Source: Pseudolabrys sp. Root1462 (lineage in GTDB: Bacteria; Pseudomonadota; Alphaproteobacteria; Rhizobiales; Xanthobacteraceae). Taken from it: a DNA stretch of 64,000 bases. This document shows positions 44,372 to 51,689 of the stretch, piece after piece. Position 1 is the stretch's first letter, and the number at the start of each line of letters is the position of its first letter. A program made the translations under genes and the position numbers. Below the pieces are notes generated by a model that ran no database searches, was not told the origin of the DNA, and saw nothing but the letters and a program-made list of their open reading frames with translations. The DNA lies in NCBI RefSeq assembly GCF_001426945.1, contig NZ_LMFS01000001.1, positions 2,536,609 to 2,600,608 on the forward strand, in the 5' to 3' direction.

Positions 44372-45240
44372 GCCTTCGCTCCGAACAAGCCTTGCGGGCG
44401 CACGAGCAAGACCGCGATGAAGATCAGGAAGATGCCGACCTGCCCGAGTGAATCGCCGAGGAACAGGCTCGACAGGCTTTCGACGACGCCGATCACCAGG
44501 CCGCCGACCACCGCGCCGGGCACCGAGCCCATGCCTCCCAGAACGACGATAGTGAAAGCGACAAGCACAAAGGCATTGCCGGCGCCGGGGTTGACGTAAT
44601 AGGTCGGCATCAGCAGGCAGGCGGCCACCGCAACGCAGGCCGTGCCGAGGCCGAAGGTCACGGCATAGACATGCGCGACATCGATACCGGCCAGTTGCGC
44701 GCCGAGTTTCTCCTTCGCCACCGCCCGGATCGCGCGGCCGATGTCCGTGAGGGTCATGATCAGCCACAGCACCACGGCGACCGCGAAGACCGCGACGAAT
44801 CCGACCAGCCGCGGCACCGCGAGATAGGTGAAGCCGAGATCGATGCTCTGAAAGGCGTATGGCACGTCGATCGTGCGGGTATCGGCGCGAAAGCCGAACA
44901 GCAGCGCATTCTCGATGACGACCGCAAGCCCCAGCGTCACCAGAAGCATGTTGCGGTCCTCGCCGTGCGAGGCTGGACCGATGACGAAGCGCTGCAGCGC
45001 GTAGCCGATCGCGAAGAACAACGGCGCGATGAGGAAAATCGACAAATACGGATCGATGCCGAGAACCTGAAACGCGAAATAAGCCGCGAACATCGCAGCG
45101 GTCAGCAGCGCGCCATGGGCGAAATTGATGATATGCAGCACGCCGTAAATCAGCGTCAGCCCGAGCGCAACGAGCGCATAGACCGCTCCGGTCAATAAAC
45201 CGTTGAGCAGCGCCGGAATGAGAATGACAGGTGACAGCAC
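44368..45240 (-). CDS. livH: Branched-chain amino acid-type ABC transporter permease LivH
   Basis: 290-aa permease with about eight helices. LLNGLLTGAVYALVALGLTL and GVLHIINFAHGALL are the LivH hallmark, and GGMGSVPGAVVGGLVIG the ATPase-contact loop. The start is a GTG at 45240 with only a weak ribosome site, so translation may depend on the upstream context. A hairpin lies between it and the binding-protein gene. Confidence 0.92.
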   Translation of the reverse strand: MLSPVILIPALLNGLLTGAVYALVALGLTLIYGVLHIINFAHGALLTAAMFAAYFAFQVLGIDPYLSIFLIAPLFFAIGYALQRFVIGPASHGEDRNMLLVTLGLAVVIENALLFGFRADTRTIDVPYAFQSIDLGFTYLAVPRLVGFVAVFAVAVVLWLIMTLTDIGRAIRAVAKEKLGAQLAGIDVAHVYAVTFGLGTACVAVAACLLMPTYYVNPGAGNAFVLVAFTIVVLGGMGSVPGAVVGGLVIGVVESLSSLFLGDSLGQVGIFLIFIAVLLVRPQGLFGAKA

Positions 45241-45253
45241 AAAAACACGCGAT

Positions 45254-45282
45254 CGCGGGCGGCCCCTTGGGAGCCGCCCGCG
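45254..45282 (-). terminator. Hairpin between livK and livH, possible attenuator or mRNA stabiliser
   Basis: 10-bp GC-rich stem, 45254-45263 with 45273-45282, and a 9-nt loop, followed on the minus strand by a T-run (A at 45241-45245) only after 8 intervening bases. Starting 12 nt after the binding-protein stop, it may raise binding-protein yield relative to the permeases by partial termination or 3' end protection. Confidence 0.5.
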
Positions 45283-45294
45283 GCCTCTCCAAAA

Positions 45295-46527
45295 TCAGGT
45301 GAACGGGAATTTCGGCTTCGCGTCGGCGAACTTGGCCGGCAGGATCACCTTGATATCATTTCCTTGCACCTGCGTGCCGCACGGGGCGGCACCCTGGTTC
45401 TGCCCGTCGACGAACTTGGTCGGCCCGTAAGGCATGATGTGACCGGCCCAGGTCGAGCTCGCCAGCGCTTCGGTAAGCTTGGCACGATCGGCGGAGGCCG
45501 CCCGCTCCAGCGCGTCGGCGACGAGCCCGATGCTGGCGTAGTTCAGATAGACCTCGTAGGTAAAGAACTGGCCCTTGGCCTCGACCTTCTTCTTCAGCGC
45601 CTGCGCCTTGTCGCTCAGCGGGTTGAACCAGTGATTGCAGTCCATGATGCCGTTGGCGGCTTCCGGGAATTCCTTGACGAACTTGTAGGACGATGCTGCG
45701 CCGCCGAGCACCGAGTAGATGCCCTTGGGTTTGACATGCTGCTGCTGCATGGTGCGAGCCAGCAGCACATATTCGTTGTAGTAGTTCGCTGGAATGACGA
45801 GATCCGGATTCTGCGCCTTGATCTTGAGCACGATGGTGTTGAAATCACGGGTCGGGGTCGGATGCGCGATGGTCTCGAGCACCTGGAAACCCTTCTCCGG
45901 CAGCTTGGCATTCAGCAGCTTGGCGAGACCCGCACCGAACAGCGAGTCCTCATGGACGATCATCACGGTCTTGGCAGGCTTGCCGGCGCCGTCGTTGATC
46001 GCGATCAGGTTATCGATCGCGGCATTGGCGATGACGCCGAAGCCGGGCCCGAAGCGGAACGTGTTCTTGAGGCCGCGTGTCATGATGTTGTCGGCGACGC
46101 CGACATCGACGACATAAGGCAGATCGTAGCGCGCCGCGGCCTGGGTCGTCGCTAGGCAGATGCCCGAAGCGTAGCCACCGACGATGCAGGATACGCCGGC
46201 CGCGTTCATCTTCTCGACTTCGGCGGTGCCGCCGGCCGGGGTCGATTGCGCATCGCCCGTCACCGGATCGAGGTGGGCGCCGCCGAGCGCCTTGATGCCG
46301 CCCGCAGCATTGATCTCCTCGATCGCCAGCATGGCGCCGAGCTGGCCCTGCGTGCCGGAGTAAGACAGCGGTCCCGTGACCGGTTGCAGCACGCCGATCT
46401 TGATCGGTGTGCCGGCGGCGCGGAGCACCGAGGGCATCGCAATCGTACCGGTGGCGGCAGCGGCGGCGCCGAGCGCCGTCGAAGCGATGAATTGGCGGCG
46501 GCTGAGCGGTATCTTCTCGTTCGACAT
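45295..46527 (-). CDS. ABC transporter substrate-binding protein, LivK/HAAT family, Tat-type signal
   Basis: 410-aa binding protein. The signal region SRRQFIASTALGAAAAATG has the twin-arginine pattern, so export is probably through Tat. The mature part begins TPIKIGVLQPVTGPLSYSG, with NAAGGIKALGG and the type I periplasmic fold. First gene of the livKHMGF set and downstream of the GntR/UTRA regulator on the same strand. Solute unknown; HAAT binding proteins of this branch often take aromatic or dicarboxylic acids and amides. Confidence 0.92.
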   Translation of the reverse strand: MSNEKIPLSRRQFIASTALGAAAAATGTIAMPSVLRAAGTPIKIGVLQPVTGPLSYSGTQGQLGAMLAIEEINAAGGIKALGGAHLDPVTGDAQSTPAGGTAEVEKMNAAGVSCIVGGYASGICLATTQAAARYDLPYVVDVGVADNIMTRGLKNTFRFGPGFGVIANAAIDNLIAINDGAGKPAKTVMIVHEDSLFGAGLAKLLNAKLPEKGFQVLETIAHPTPTRDFNTIVLKIKAQNPDLVIPANYYNEYVLLARTMQQQHVKPKGIYSVLGGAASSYKFVKEFPEAANGIMDCNHWFNPLSDKAQALKKKVEAKGQFFTYEVYLNYASIGLVADALERAASADRAKLTEALASSTWAGHIMPYGPTKFVDGQNQGAAPCGTQVQGNDIKVILPAKFADAKPKFPFT

Positions 46528-46545
46528 GATTCTCTCTCCCCTTTT

Positions 46546-47388
46546 TTAACGCGACGGCCGGAGCCCGGCCGGTTTGGCTTTGGTGCGTAGCGACTTCGTC
46601 GTTGTCTTGTTCTGAGCGTCACGGCCCTGGCGCATCACCGGCGACCAGCTCGAACTGGCCGCGCCCGAGCGGACCAGATCGATCTCGAAGGCGTAGCGAT
46701 CCGGCCGGTACAGCGCGTGCAGATGTTCGACGCCGCGGCCGTCGCGATCGAAGACCACGCGCACCAGTTCGATCAGCGGCGAACCGGTGTGCAGGTCGAG
46801 CGCCGCCGCGGCATCGGGCCCGGCGAGCACGGCACTGATGCGCTGACGCGCATGGCCGACCTTGACGCCGGCGCGCTCGATCAAGTCGAGTAACGGCCGT
46901 GTCGCCAGTTCCTGCTCCGAGAACGTCACCGAGACGGCCTCCGGCACGTGAGTGGTCAGATAGGAAAATGGCAGGCCGTCGACCGAACGGACGCGCACCG
47001 AACGTTGCAGCAACTGGTTCGCGGGCGCACCGAGCGCCTCGGCCACCGCGCCTTCTGCCGGCACGTAATCGAATGACAGCAACTTGACTGCGGTGCGCCG
47101 CCCCATTTCGGCGAGATTGGCGAGCACGCCGGAAATGTCGGCCGTCATCGGCGCCGGCGATGGTCGGTAGATCACGCGGGTCCCGGCGCTGCGGCGGCGC
47201 TCGATCAAGCGCTCGCGCTCGAGTTCACCAAGCGCGCGCCGCACCGTGACGCGGGACACGCCGTAAAGGGCTGCCAGTTCGTTCTCGGTCGAGAGCCGGG
47301 CGCCGAAGCCCACGGCGCCGCTGAGGATGCGGTCGCGCAGCACCAGATAGACCTGCTTTGCTTTCGCTTCGCCGAGCCAGTCGCGCAA
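46546..47388 (-). CDS. GntR-family transcriptional regulator, HutC/UTRA subfamily
   Basis: 280-aa regulator. Winged helix at about 10-75 (VSRVTVRRALGELERERLIERR), then a UTRA effector domain (about 95-240, with PFSYLTTHVP and GSPLIELVRVVFD). The start is a TTG at 47388 with GGGAGA upstream. Its lysine/arginine-rich tail is longer than usual. It ends 18 nt before livK and is divergent from the LeuC-type gene, so it is well placed to regulate both. Confidence 0.9.
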   Translation of the reverse strand: MRDWLGEAKAKQVYLVLRDRILSGAVGFGARLSTENELAALYGVSRVTVRRALGELERERLIERRRSAGTRVIYRPSPAPMTADISGVLANLAEMGRRTAVKLLSFDYVPAEGAVAEALGAPANQLLQRSVRVRSVDGLPFSYLTTHVPEAVSVTFSEQELATRPLLDLIERAGVKVGHARQRISAVLAGPDAAAALDLHTGSPLIELVRVVFDRDGRGVEHLHALYRPDRYAFEIDLVRSGAASSSWSPVMRQGRDAQNKTTTKSLRTKAKPAGLRPSR

Positions 47389-47509
47389 CGGGGTCTCCCA
47401 ACAAACGCCCCGGACCGGGGGTCTTTACTTGGTATTCTTTAGCATACATTATCGGAAACGGCGGGCAAGCCCGAGCTTTGCCCCAATAGTAAGCATGATG
47501 ATGCACGCC
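47389..47509. promoter_or_regulatory. Divergent region with palindromes between GntR/UTRA and LeuC-type genes
   Basis: About 120 bases. CCCCGG-A-CCGGGG (47408-47420) is a perfect 13-nt palindrome, and GTAT (47432-47435) with ATAC (47444-47447) is a weaker repeat within an AT-rich stretch likely to contain the leuC-side promoter. Either could be the UTRA regulator's operator. Confidence 0.4.
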
Positions 47510-48925
47510 ATGAGGCAATCGCCCTCCACCCTGTTCGACAAGCTGTGGTCCACGCACGAAATCACGCGGCGCGAGGACGGCGCCGCTCTGCTGTTCGTCG
47601 ACCGTCACTTTGTCCACGAGGGCTCATTTCACGGCTTCAGCCAAATGAAAGGGCGCGGCCGCAAGGTCGCCGAACCGAGCCTTACCTTCGGCGTCGCCGA
47701 CCATTACGTGCCGACGCATGACCGCGACAAGCCGATCGCCAATCCCGAAATCGCGGAGATGGTCCGCAAACTCGAACAGAACACCGCCGACAACGGCGTC
47801 ACTTTGTTCGGCCTGCGCGATCCGCGGCAGGGAATCGTTCACGTCGTTGGCCCTGAGCAGGGCCTGACTTTGCCTGGCCTGCTGATCGTCTGCGGCGACA
47901 GCCACACCTCGACGCACGGCGCGTTCGGCACCTACGCCTTCGGCATCGGCGCCTCCGAAGTGGCGCACGTGCTGATGACGCAAACACTGTGGCAAAAGAA
48001 GCCGAAGCGCATGCGCATCACGGTGGACGGACGCACGACCGCCGGTATTGCCGCCAAGGACATAGCCCTGTCCATCATTGCCGGTATCCACGCCGATGGC
48101 GCCCAGGGGCATGCGATCGAATATGCCGGCAGTGCCATTCGCGCCTTGTCGATGGAAGGCCGCCTCACCTTGTGCAATCTGTCGATCGAGGCCGGCGGCC
48201 GCTGCGGCATGGTGGCGCCGGATGCCACGACTTTTGCTTACCTCAAGGGCCGCCCCTACGCGCCGCAGGGCGCATTGTTCGAGCGCGCCGTCGAAGACTG
48301 GTCGCGTCTCTGCTCCGACACCGACGCGGAGTTCGACCGCGAAGTGACCCTCGATGCCGCGGCGATCGTACCTGTGGTCACCTGGGGCACAACGCCGGAC
48401 GACGCGCTGCCGATCGACGGTCTCGTGCCCGATCCGTCCCGCGAAGCCGACGAAGCGCGGGCCAGCTATATCCGTGACGCGCTCGATTACATGGCGATAC
48501 GGCCCGGCATGAGGCTGACCGACATCGCCATCGATCGCGTGTTCATCGGCTCCTGCACAAACGCCCGCATCGAGGATTTGCGGGCCGCCGCCGCCGTGCT
48601 CGCCGGCCGCACCAGCAAGGTGCCGGGCCTGGTTTCGCCCGGCTCGTCGCTGGTCAAGCAGCAGGCCGAGCAGGAAGGGCTCGATCGCATCTTCACGGAC
48701 GCCGGCCTCGAATGGGCCGAGTCGGGCTGCTCGATGTGCGTCGGCATCAATGGCGATCTTGTGCCCGAAGGCGAGCGCTGCGCTTCGACCACCAATCGAA
48801 ACTTCAAAGGCCGGCAAGGCCGCGGCGCGCGAACGCATCTGATGTCGCCGGCCATGGTCGCCGCCGCCGCGGTCTCCGGTCACCTTGCCGATGTCCGCCC
48901 GTTGCTCGCCGGGCGAAAGGTTTAG
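47510..48925 (+). CDS. leuC: 3-isopropylmalate dehydratase-type large subunit (aconitase family)
   Basis: 471-aa LeuC-like protein. It opens TLFDKLWSTHEI, has GPEQGLTLPGLLIVCGDSHT, and the [4Fe-4S] ligands in IGSCTN and SGCSMC; GERCASTTNRNFKGRQGRG is the C-terminal hallmark. ATG at 47510 matches the family start; ATGs at 47495, 47498 and 47501 are possible, and none has a strong ribosome site. Length is normal. Context (GntR regulator, ICL-family lyase, HyuAB) suggests a catabolic hydro-lyase such as a maleate, citraconate or dialkylmaleate hydratase rather than the leucine enzyme. Confidence 0.87.
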   Translation: MRQSPSTLFDKLWSTHEITRREDGAALLFVDRHFVHEGSFHGFSQMKGRGRKVAEPSLTFGVADHYVPTHDRDKPIANPEIAEMVRKLEQNTADNGVTLFGLRDPRQGIVHVVGPEQGLTLPGLLIVCGDSHTSTHGAFGTYAFGIGASEVAHVLMTQTLWQKKPKRMRITVDGRTTAGIAAKDIALSIIAGIHADGAQGHAIEYAGSAIRALSMEGRLTLCNLSIEAGGRCGMVAPDATTFAYLKGRPYAPQGALFERAVEDWSRLCSDTDAEFDREVTLDAAAIVPVVTWGTTPDDALPIDGLVPDPSREADEARASYIRDALDYMAIRPGMRLTDIAIDRVFIGSCTNARIEDLRAAAAVLAGRTSKVPGLVSPGSSLVKQQAEQEGLDRIFTDAGLEWAESGCSMCVGINGDLVPEGERCASTTNRNFKGRQGRGARTHLMSPAMVAAAAVSGHLADVRPLLAGRKV

Positions 48926-48935
48926 GGGTACGGTC

Positions 48936-49553
48936 ATGGAAAAATTCGACCGCCTCACCGCCCGCGCTTGTCCGCTGCCGCAGCCGAACATCAACACCGA
49001 CGCCATTCTCCCGGCGCGCTTTCTCAAATGGCCGCGCGAAAAAGGTCTGGGCTCCGTCCTGTTTCAGGATCTGCGGGTCGGCGCCGACGGCAAGGAAGAC
49101 CCGGCCTTTCCTCTCAACCAGCCGATGTGGCACGGCGCCAAGGTGCTCGTCGCCGGCCGTAATTTCGGCGGCGGCTCGTCGCGCGAAGCCGCGGTCTATG
49201 CCGTCTATGATTACGGTTTCCGCTGCGTGATCGCACCGTCGTTCGGCGATATCTTCGCCCAAAACGCCGTGAAGAACGGACTACTCACAGCCGCGGTGTC
49301 GGACGCGGATGCCTCGGAAATAGCAGCAGCGGTAACGGCCGATCCTGCGCGCGACGTCACTGTCGATCTCGCGCAGCAAACCATTTCCTGTGGCAACCGC
49401 GTCTATGGCTTTGCCATCGATCCTGTCAGCAAGAACCAGTTGCTCAACGGCTGGGACGACGTCGATCTGACGGAGAGCTACCGGCAACAAATCGAAGACT
49501 ACCGCAAGGTCGACCTTCAGGCGCGACCCTGGGCGCCGATCGGCCGGCGCTGA
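48936..49553 (+). CDS. leuD: 3-isopropylmalate dehydratase-type small subunit
   Basis: 205-aa swivel-domain subunit. NINTDAILPARFLK, GRNFGGGSSREAAVYA and IAPSFGDIFAQNAVKNGLL are LeuD hallmarks. It starts 10 nt after the large subunit's stop with an AGGGG site. Its stop TGA abuts the cupredoxin gene's stop on the other strand directly (TGATCA). Substrate specificity should follow the large subunit and remains open. Confidence 0.88.
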   Translation: MEKFDRLTARACPLPQPNINTDAILPARFLKWPREKGLGSVLFQDLRVGADGKEDPAFPLNQPMWHGAKVLVAGRNFGGGSSREAAVYAVYDYGFRCVIAPSFGDIFAQNAVKNGLLTAAVSDADASEIAAAVTADPARDVTVDLAQQTISCGNRVYGFAIDPVSKNQLLNGWDDVDLTESYRQQIEDYRKVDLQARPWAPIGRR

Positions 49554-49868
49554 TCACGGCTGCACCACGACACGGCCCTTCATGTTGGGGTGGAAACGGC
49601 AGAAATACGCGATGTCGCCGGGTTTCTGAAGCGCGAGCCGGCCGGTCTTCCCCGGCCCGATCGTCACATCCCAGCTTTTGTCTGATGCGGTGGCCGTATG
49701 CACCATCGCGTCCTTGTTGTTCCATACGATCGTGTCGCCGATCCTGGCCCTCACCTCGGCCGGTTCAAAGACCAGTTTGTCGATCGTCACCGTTATGATT
49801 TCCGCATGCGCCGAGACGGAGCCCAGCGCGCACAAGGCGATAGCCGTCAGAATCCGTCCCGGCGTCAT
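49554..49868 (-). CDS. Periplasmic cupredoxin (plastocyanin/amicyanin-like)
   Basis: 104-aa type 1 copper protein. A signal peptide ends at SAHA (residue 22). Copper ligands are visible as H57 (AMVHTAT), C90, H93 and M96 (CRFHPNM). It would act as a periplasmic electron carrier or copper-binding protein. It follows the DUF4142 gene by 11 nt, in a pair whose upstream region carries a sigma-factor-type promoter. Confidence 0.92.
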   Translation of the reverse strand: MTPGRILTAIALCALGSVSAHAEIITVTIDKLVFEPAEVRARIGDTIVWNNKDAMVHTATASDKSWDVTIGPGKTGRLALQKPGDIAYFCRFHPNMKGRVVVQP

Positions 49869-49879
49869 GCTGTCATTCC

Positions 49880-50404
49880 CTACTTGAGTTCGCTGGCAAC
49901 ATGCTCGGCGTGCTGCTCGTGGCCTTGAAACAATTTCAGGCCGGTCTGCAGCAGGCTCTTCAGTTCGGCATTATTGGCCGACGGGATCAGCGTGGTCTCG
50001 AGCGCGGAATTGACGGTCTTGTGGTAGGCGATCTCGTTGGCGACATAGGCCTTGTCGAAGGCGGCGCCGCTGAGCTTGGCCAGGCTGGCGCGCTTTTCAG
50101 CGGCTGCCTTGGTCAGGGCCTTGCTGGTGTCATTGTCTTCCGGCTTGACGCCAAGCTTCTTGACGAGGTCGAGCGCCTGCTTGTTCACCGCGGTATGGTC
50201 ACGCACCATGCTTTCGGCAAACTCCTTCACCACTTTATTCTTGGTGATGGTGAGAGCCTGCTTGCCGGCCTCGATATCGAGTTCTCCGGCCGTGTAGGCG
50301 ATGTGGGCAATCTGCGCATCGGTTGGCTTGGCGCCACCTTGCGCGAACGCCGCACCGGGCAACAGGCAAAGCGCGGCCACTGCCGCAATCCAATTCATCT
50401 TCAT
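49880..50404 (-). CDS. DUF4142 exported protein
   Basis: 174-aa protein with signal peptide ending in AAFAQ and a four-helix DUF4142 domain (TDAQIAHIAYTAGELDIEAG, FAESMVRDHTAVNKQA, HKTVNSAL, GHEQHAEHVA), a ferritin-like arrangement but without a clear metal-site set. Function unknown; homologues are often stress-induced. ATG at 50404 has CGGAGGAA upstream. A GGAACCT-N16-TCCAA element lies 31 nt before it. Confidence 0.88.
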   Translation of the reverse strand: MKMNWIAAVAALCLLPGAAFAQGGAKPTDAQIAHIAYTAGELDIEAGKQALTITKNKVVKEFAESMVRDHTAVNKQALDLVKKLGVKPEDNDTSKALTKAAAEKRASLAKLSGAAFDKAYVANEIAYHKTVNSALETTLIPSANNAELKSLLQTGLKLFQGHEQHAEHVASELK

Positions 50405-50434
50405 GACATTCCTCCGTTCGTGTGCATCTCACCG

Positions 50435-50462
50435 TTGGATGCGCGATGCGAATGGAGGTTCC
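50435..50462 (-). promoter_or_regulatory. Predicted ECF-sigma promoter for the DUF4142-cupredoxin pair
   Basis: Minus strand: GGAACCT (50462-50456), 16-nt spacer, TCCAA (50439-50435). It sits just past the sigma gene's stop, about 30 nt before the DUF4142 start. Matches the element upstream of the sigma gene in -35, spacer length and -10, and resembles the RpoE type GGAAC/TCnnA. Confidence 0.55.
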
Positions 50463-50466
50463 CGCC

Positions 50467-51153
50467 TTACCGGCAAATCAGCGCAACTATTTTCTCGGTC
50501 ATGGCCTCGCAGCGCCGCCCGCCGAACGGGAACGTATCGGTCAGCGCCGGTCCGAGCTGGGTTTCCAGAGACTCCCGTAGGAGGGCCCGGGCACGGTGCA
50601 GCCGCGTTTTTACCGTCTCAGGCTTCAGGCTGAACAGGTCCGCCGTCTCTTCGAGTGTCATTCCCTCGACCACACGAGCGACGAACACGATGCGGAATGA
50701 ATCCGGCAGCTGATCGATCGCTTTTTCAAGGATGACGCGAATTTCGCCTTGCGCCATTGTTTTCTCCGGATCGATGCTGGCCGCCGAGACAGGAAAGTGG
50801 ATGATCTGCGCCTGGGTGCGGTTTTCCCCATAGCTCTCCCAGTCGACAGTCGGCTTTTGCTTGCGCAACCGTCCCAGCGCTTCGTTCATGGCTATCCGTG
50901 TGATCCAGGTGCCGAATGCCGCGGCGCCGCGAAACATGTCGAGGCCGGTGAAGGCGCGGACATATGTCTCCTGCACGACGTCTTCGGCTTCGGCATCGTT
51001 GCGGAGGATGCCGCGGGCGACCCGGAAAAGCCGGCGATTGTACCGGGTGGTGAGGGCGCGGACCGCCGCCTCGTCGCGCAAAAGCGCCCGCCGTACCAGC
51101 TCCTCATCGGAGGAGATGTCAGCCTCAGTCTTCGGGACCGTTGTCAAAACCAT
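50467..51153 (-). CDS. RNA polymerase sigma factor, ECF (sigma-70 region 2/4) family
   Basis: 228-aa sigma factor. Region 2 (about 25-95) includes RVARGILRNDAEAEDVVQET and FGTWITRIAMNEAL; region 4 (about 150-205) includes LPDSFRIVFVARVVEGMTLEE and ETVKTRLHRARALL. ATG at 51153 has AAGGACG upstream. The extra C-terminal tail has two cysteines (RRCEAMTEK, then ALICR). No anti-sigma or zinc-binding ASD gene is adjacent. A promoter of the same type precedes its own gene and the following DUF4142 gene, which suggests autoregulation. Confidence 0.92.
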   Translation of the reverse strand: MVLTTVPKTEADISSDEELVRRALLRDEAAVRALTTRYNRRLFRVARGILRNDAEAEDVVQETYVRAFTGLDMFRGAAAFGTWITRIAMNEALGRLRKQKPTVDWESYGENRTQAQIIHFPVSAASIDPEKTMAQGEIRVILEKAIDQLPDSFRIVFVARVVEGMTLEETADLFSLKPETVKTRLHRARALLRESLETQLGPALTDTFPFGGRRCEAMTEKIVALICR

Positions 51154-51177
51154 GAAGGCGTCCTTGGTTACTGTCCC

Positions 51178-51205
51178 TTAGATGCGCCTGCGGCGGAAAG
51201 GTTCC
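51178..51205 (-). promoter_or_regulatory. Predicted ECF-sigma promoter for the sigma gene itself
   Basis: Minus strand: GGAACCT (51205-51199), 16-nt spacer, TCTAA (51182-51178). A start near 51171 would leave a leader of about 18 nt before ATG 51153, enough for the AAGGACG ribosome site. Shared geometry with the site at 50435-50462 supports both. Confidence 0.55.
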
Positions 51206-51279
51206 CAGTCCAGGATGGCTTCGCAATCTAGACGAAGTAAGCGAACTCTGCCATTGCGCCTACATCAAGGGAGGCCATG

Positions 51280-51576
51280 ATGCCGAAAGCTTATTGGGTG
51301 GTGACGTACCGGTCCGTGACGAATCCTGCCGCTTGGGAGGCCTATGCCAAACTGGCAAAGCCGGCGATTGCCGAAGCCGGCGGACGCTTCCTCGCTTTGA
51401 CCCAGCCGGCGAAAGTCTACGAGTCGGGCATGAACCAGCGTGTCGTGCTGGTCGAGTTTGACAATCTCGAAAAGGCCATCGCCTGCCATGATACGCCCGG
51501 CTATGCGGCCGCGCTCAAAGCCCTCGGCACCGGCAATGTCGAACGCGACCTCCGCATCGTCGAAGGCGCGGCCTGA
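51280..51576 (+). CDS. DUF1330 domain protein
   Basis: 98-aa small cytoplasmic protein with AYWVVTYRSVTNPAAWEAYA and VLVEFDNLEKAIACHDTPGYAAA, characteristic of the dimeric alpha/beta-barrel DUF1330 family. Function unknown. ATG at 51280 fits the GGGAGG site better than the ATG at 51277. It is transcribed away from the sigma gene and stands alone. Confidence 0.85.
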   Translation: MPKAYWVVTYRSVTNPAAWEAYAKLAKPAIAEAGGRFLALTQPAKVYESGMNQRVVLVEFDNLEKAIACHDTPGYAAALKALGTGNVERDLRIVEGAA

Positions 51577-51630
51577 CGGGCCCACCGTCGGCCAACAGCG
51601 CCGTCAGGCGTCGTGCCCTCCATCGACAGC

Positions 51631-51662
51631 AAAAAGCCCGCCGGCTGCTGCGCCGGCGGGCT
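51631..51662 (-). terminator. Rho-independent terminator of the tps operon
   Basis: 11-bp stem AGCCCGCCGGC (51635-51645) with GCCGGCGGGCT (51652-51662) and a 6-nt loop. Plus-strand A-run at 51631-51635 gives the minus-strand U-tract. It lies 28 nt beyond the stop at 51690. The hairpin may also stop transcription from the DUF1330 gene, but the plus-strand T-run is weak. Confidence 0.88.
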
Positions 51663-51689
51663 GCAATTTGCTCGAAGTCGGACGCCGTA

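Noticed and set aside
50435-51205. EcfG general stress promoters (GGAAC-N16/17-CGTT)
   Set aside because: The -35 fits, but no CGTT occurs at the right distance; TCYAA is the shared -10 at both sites.
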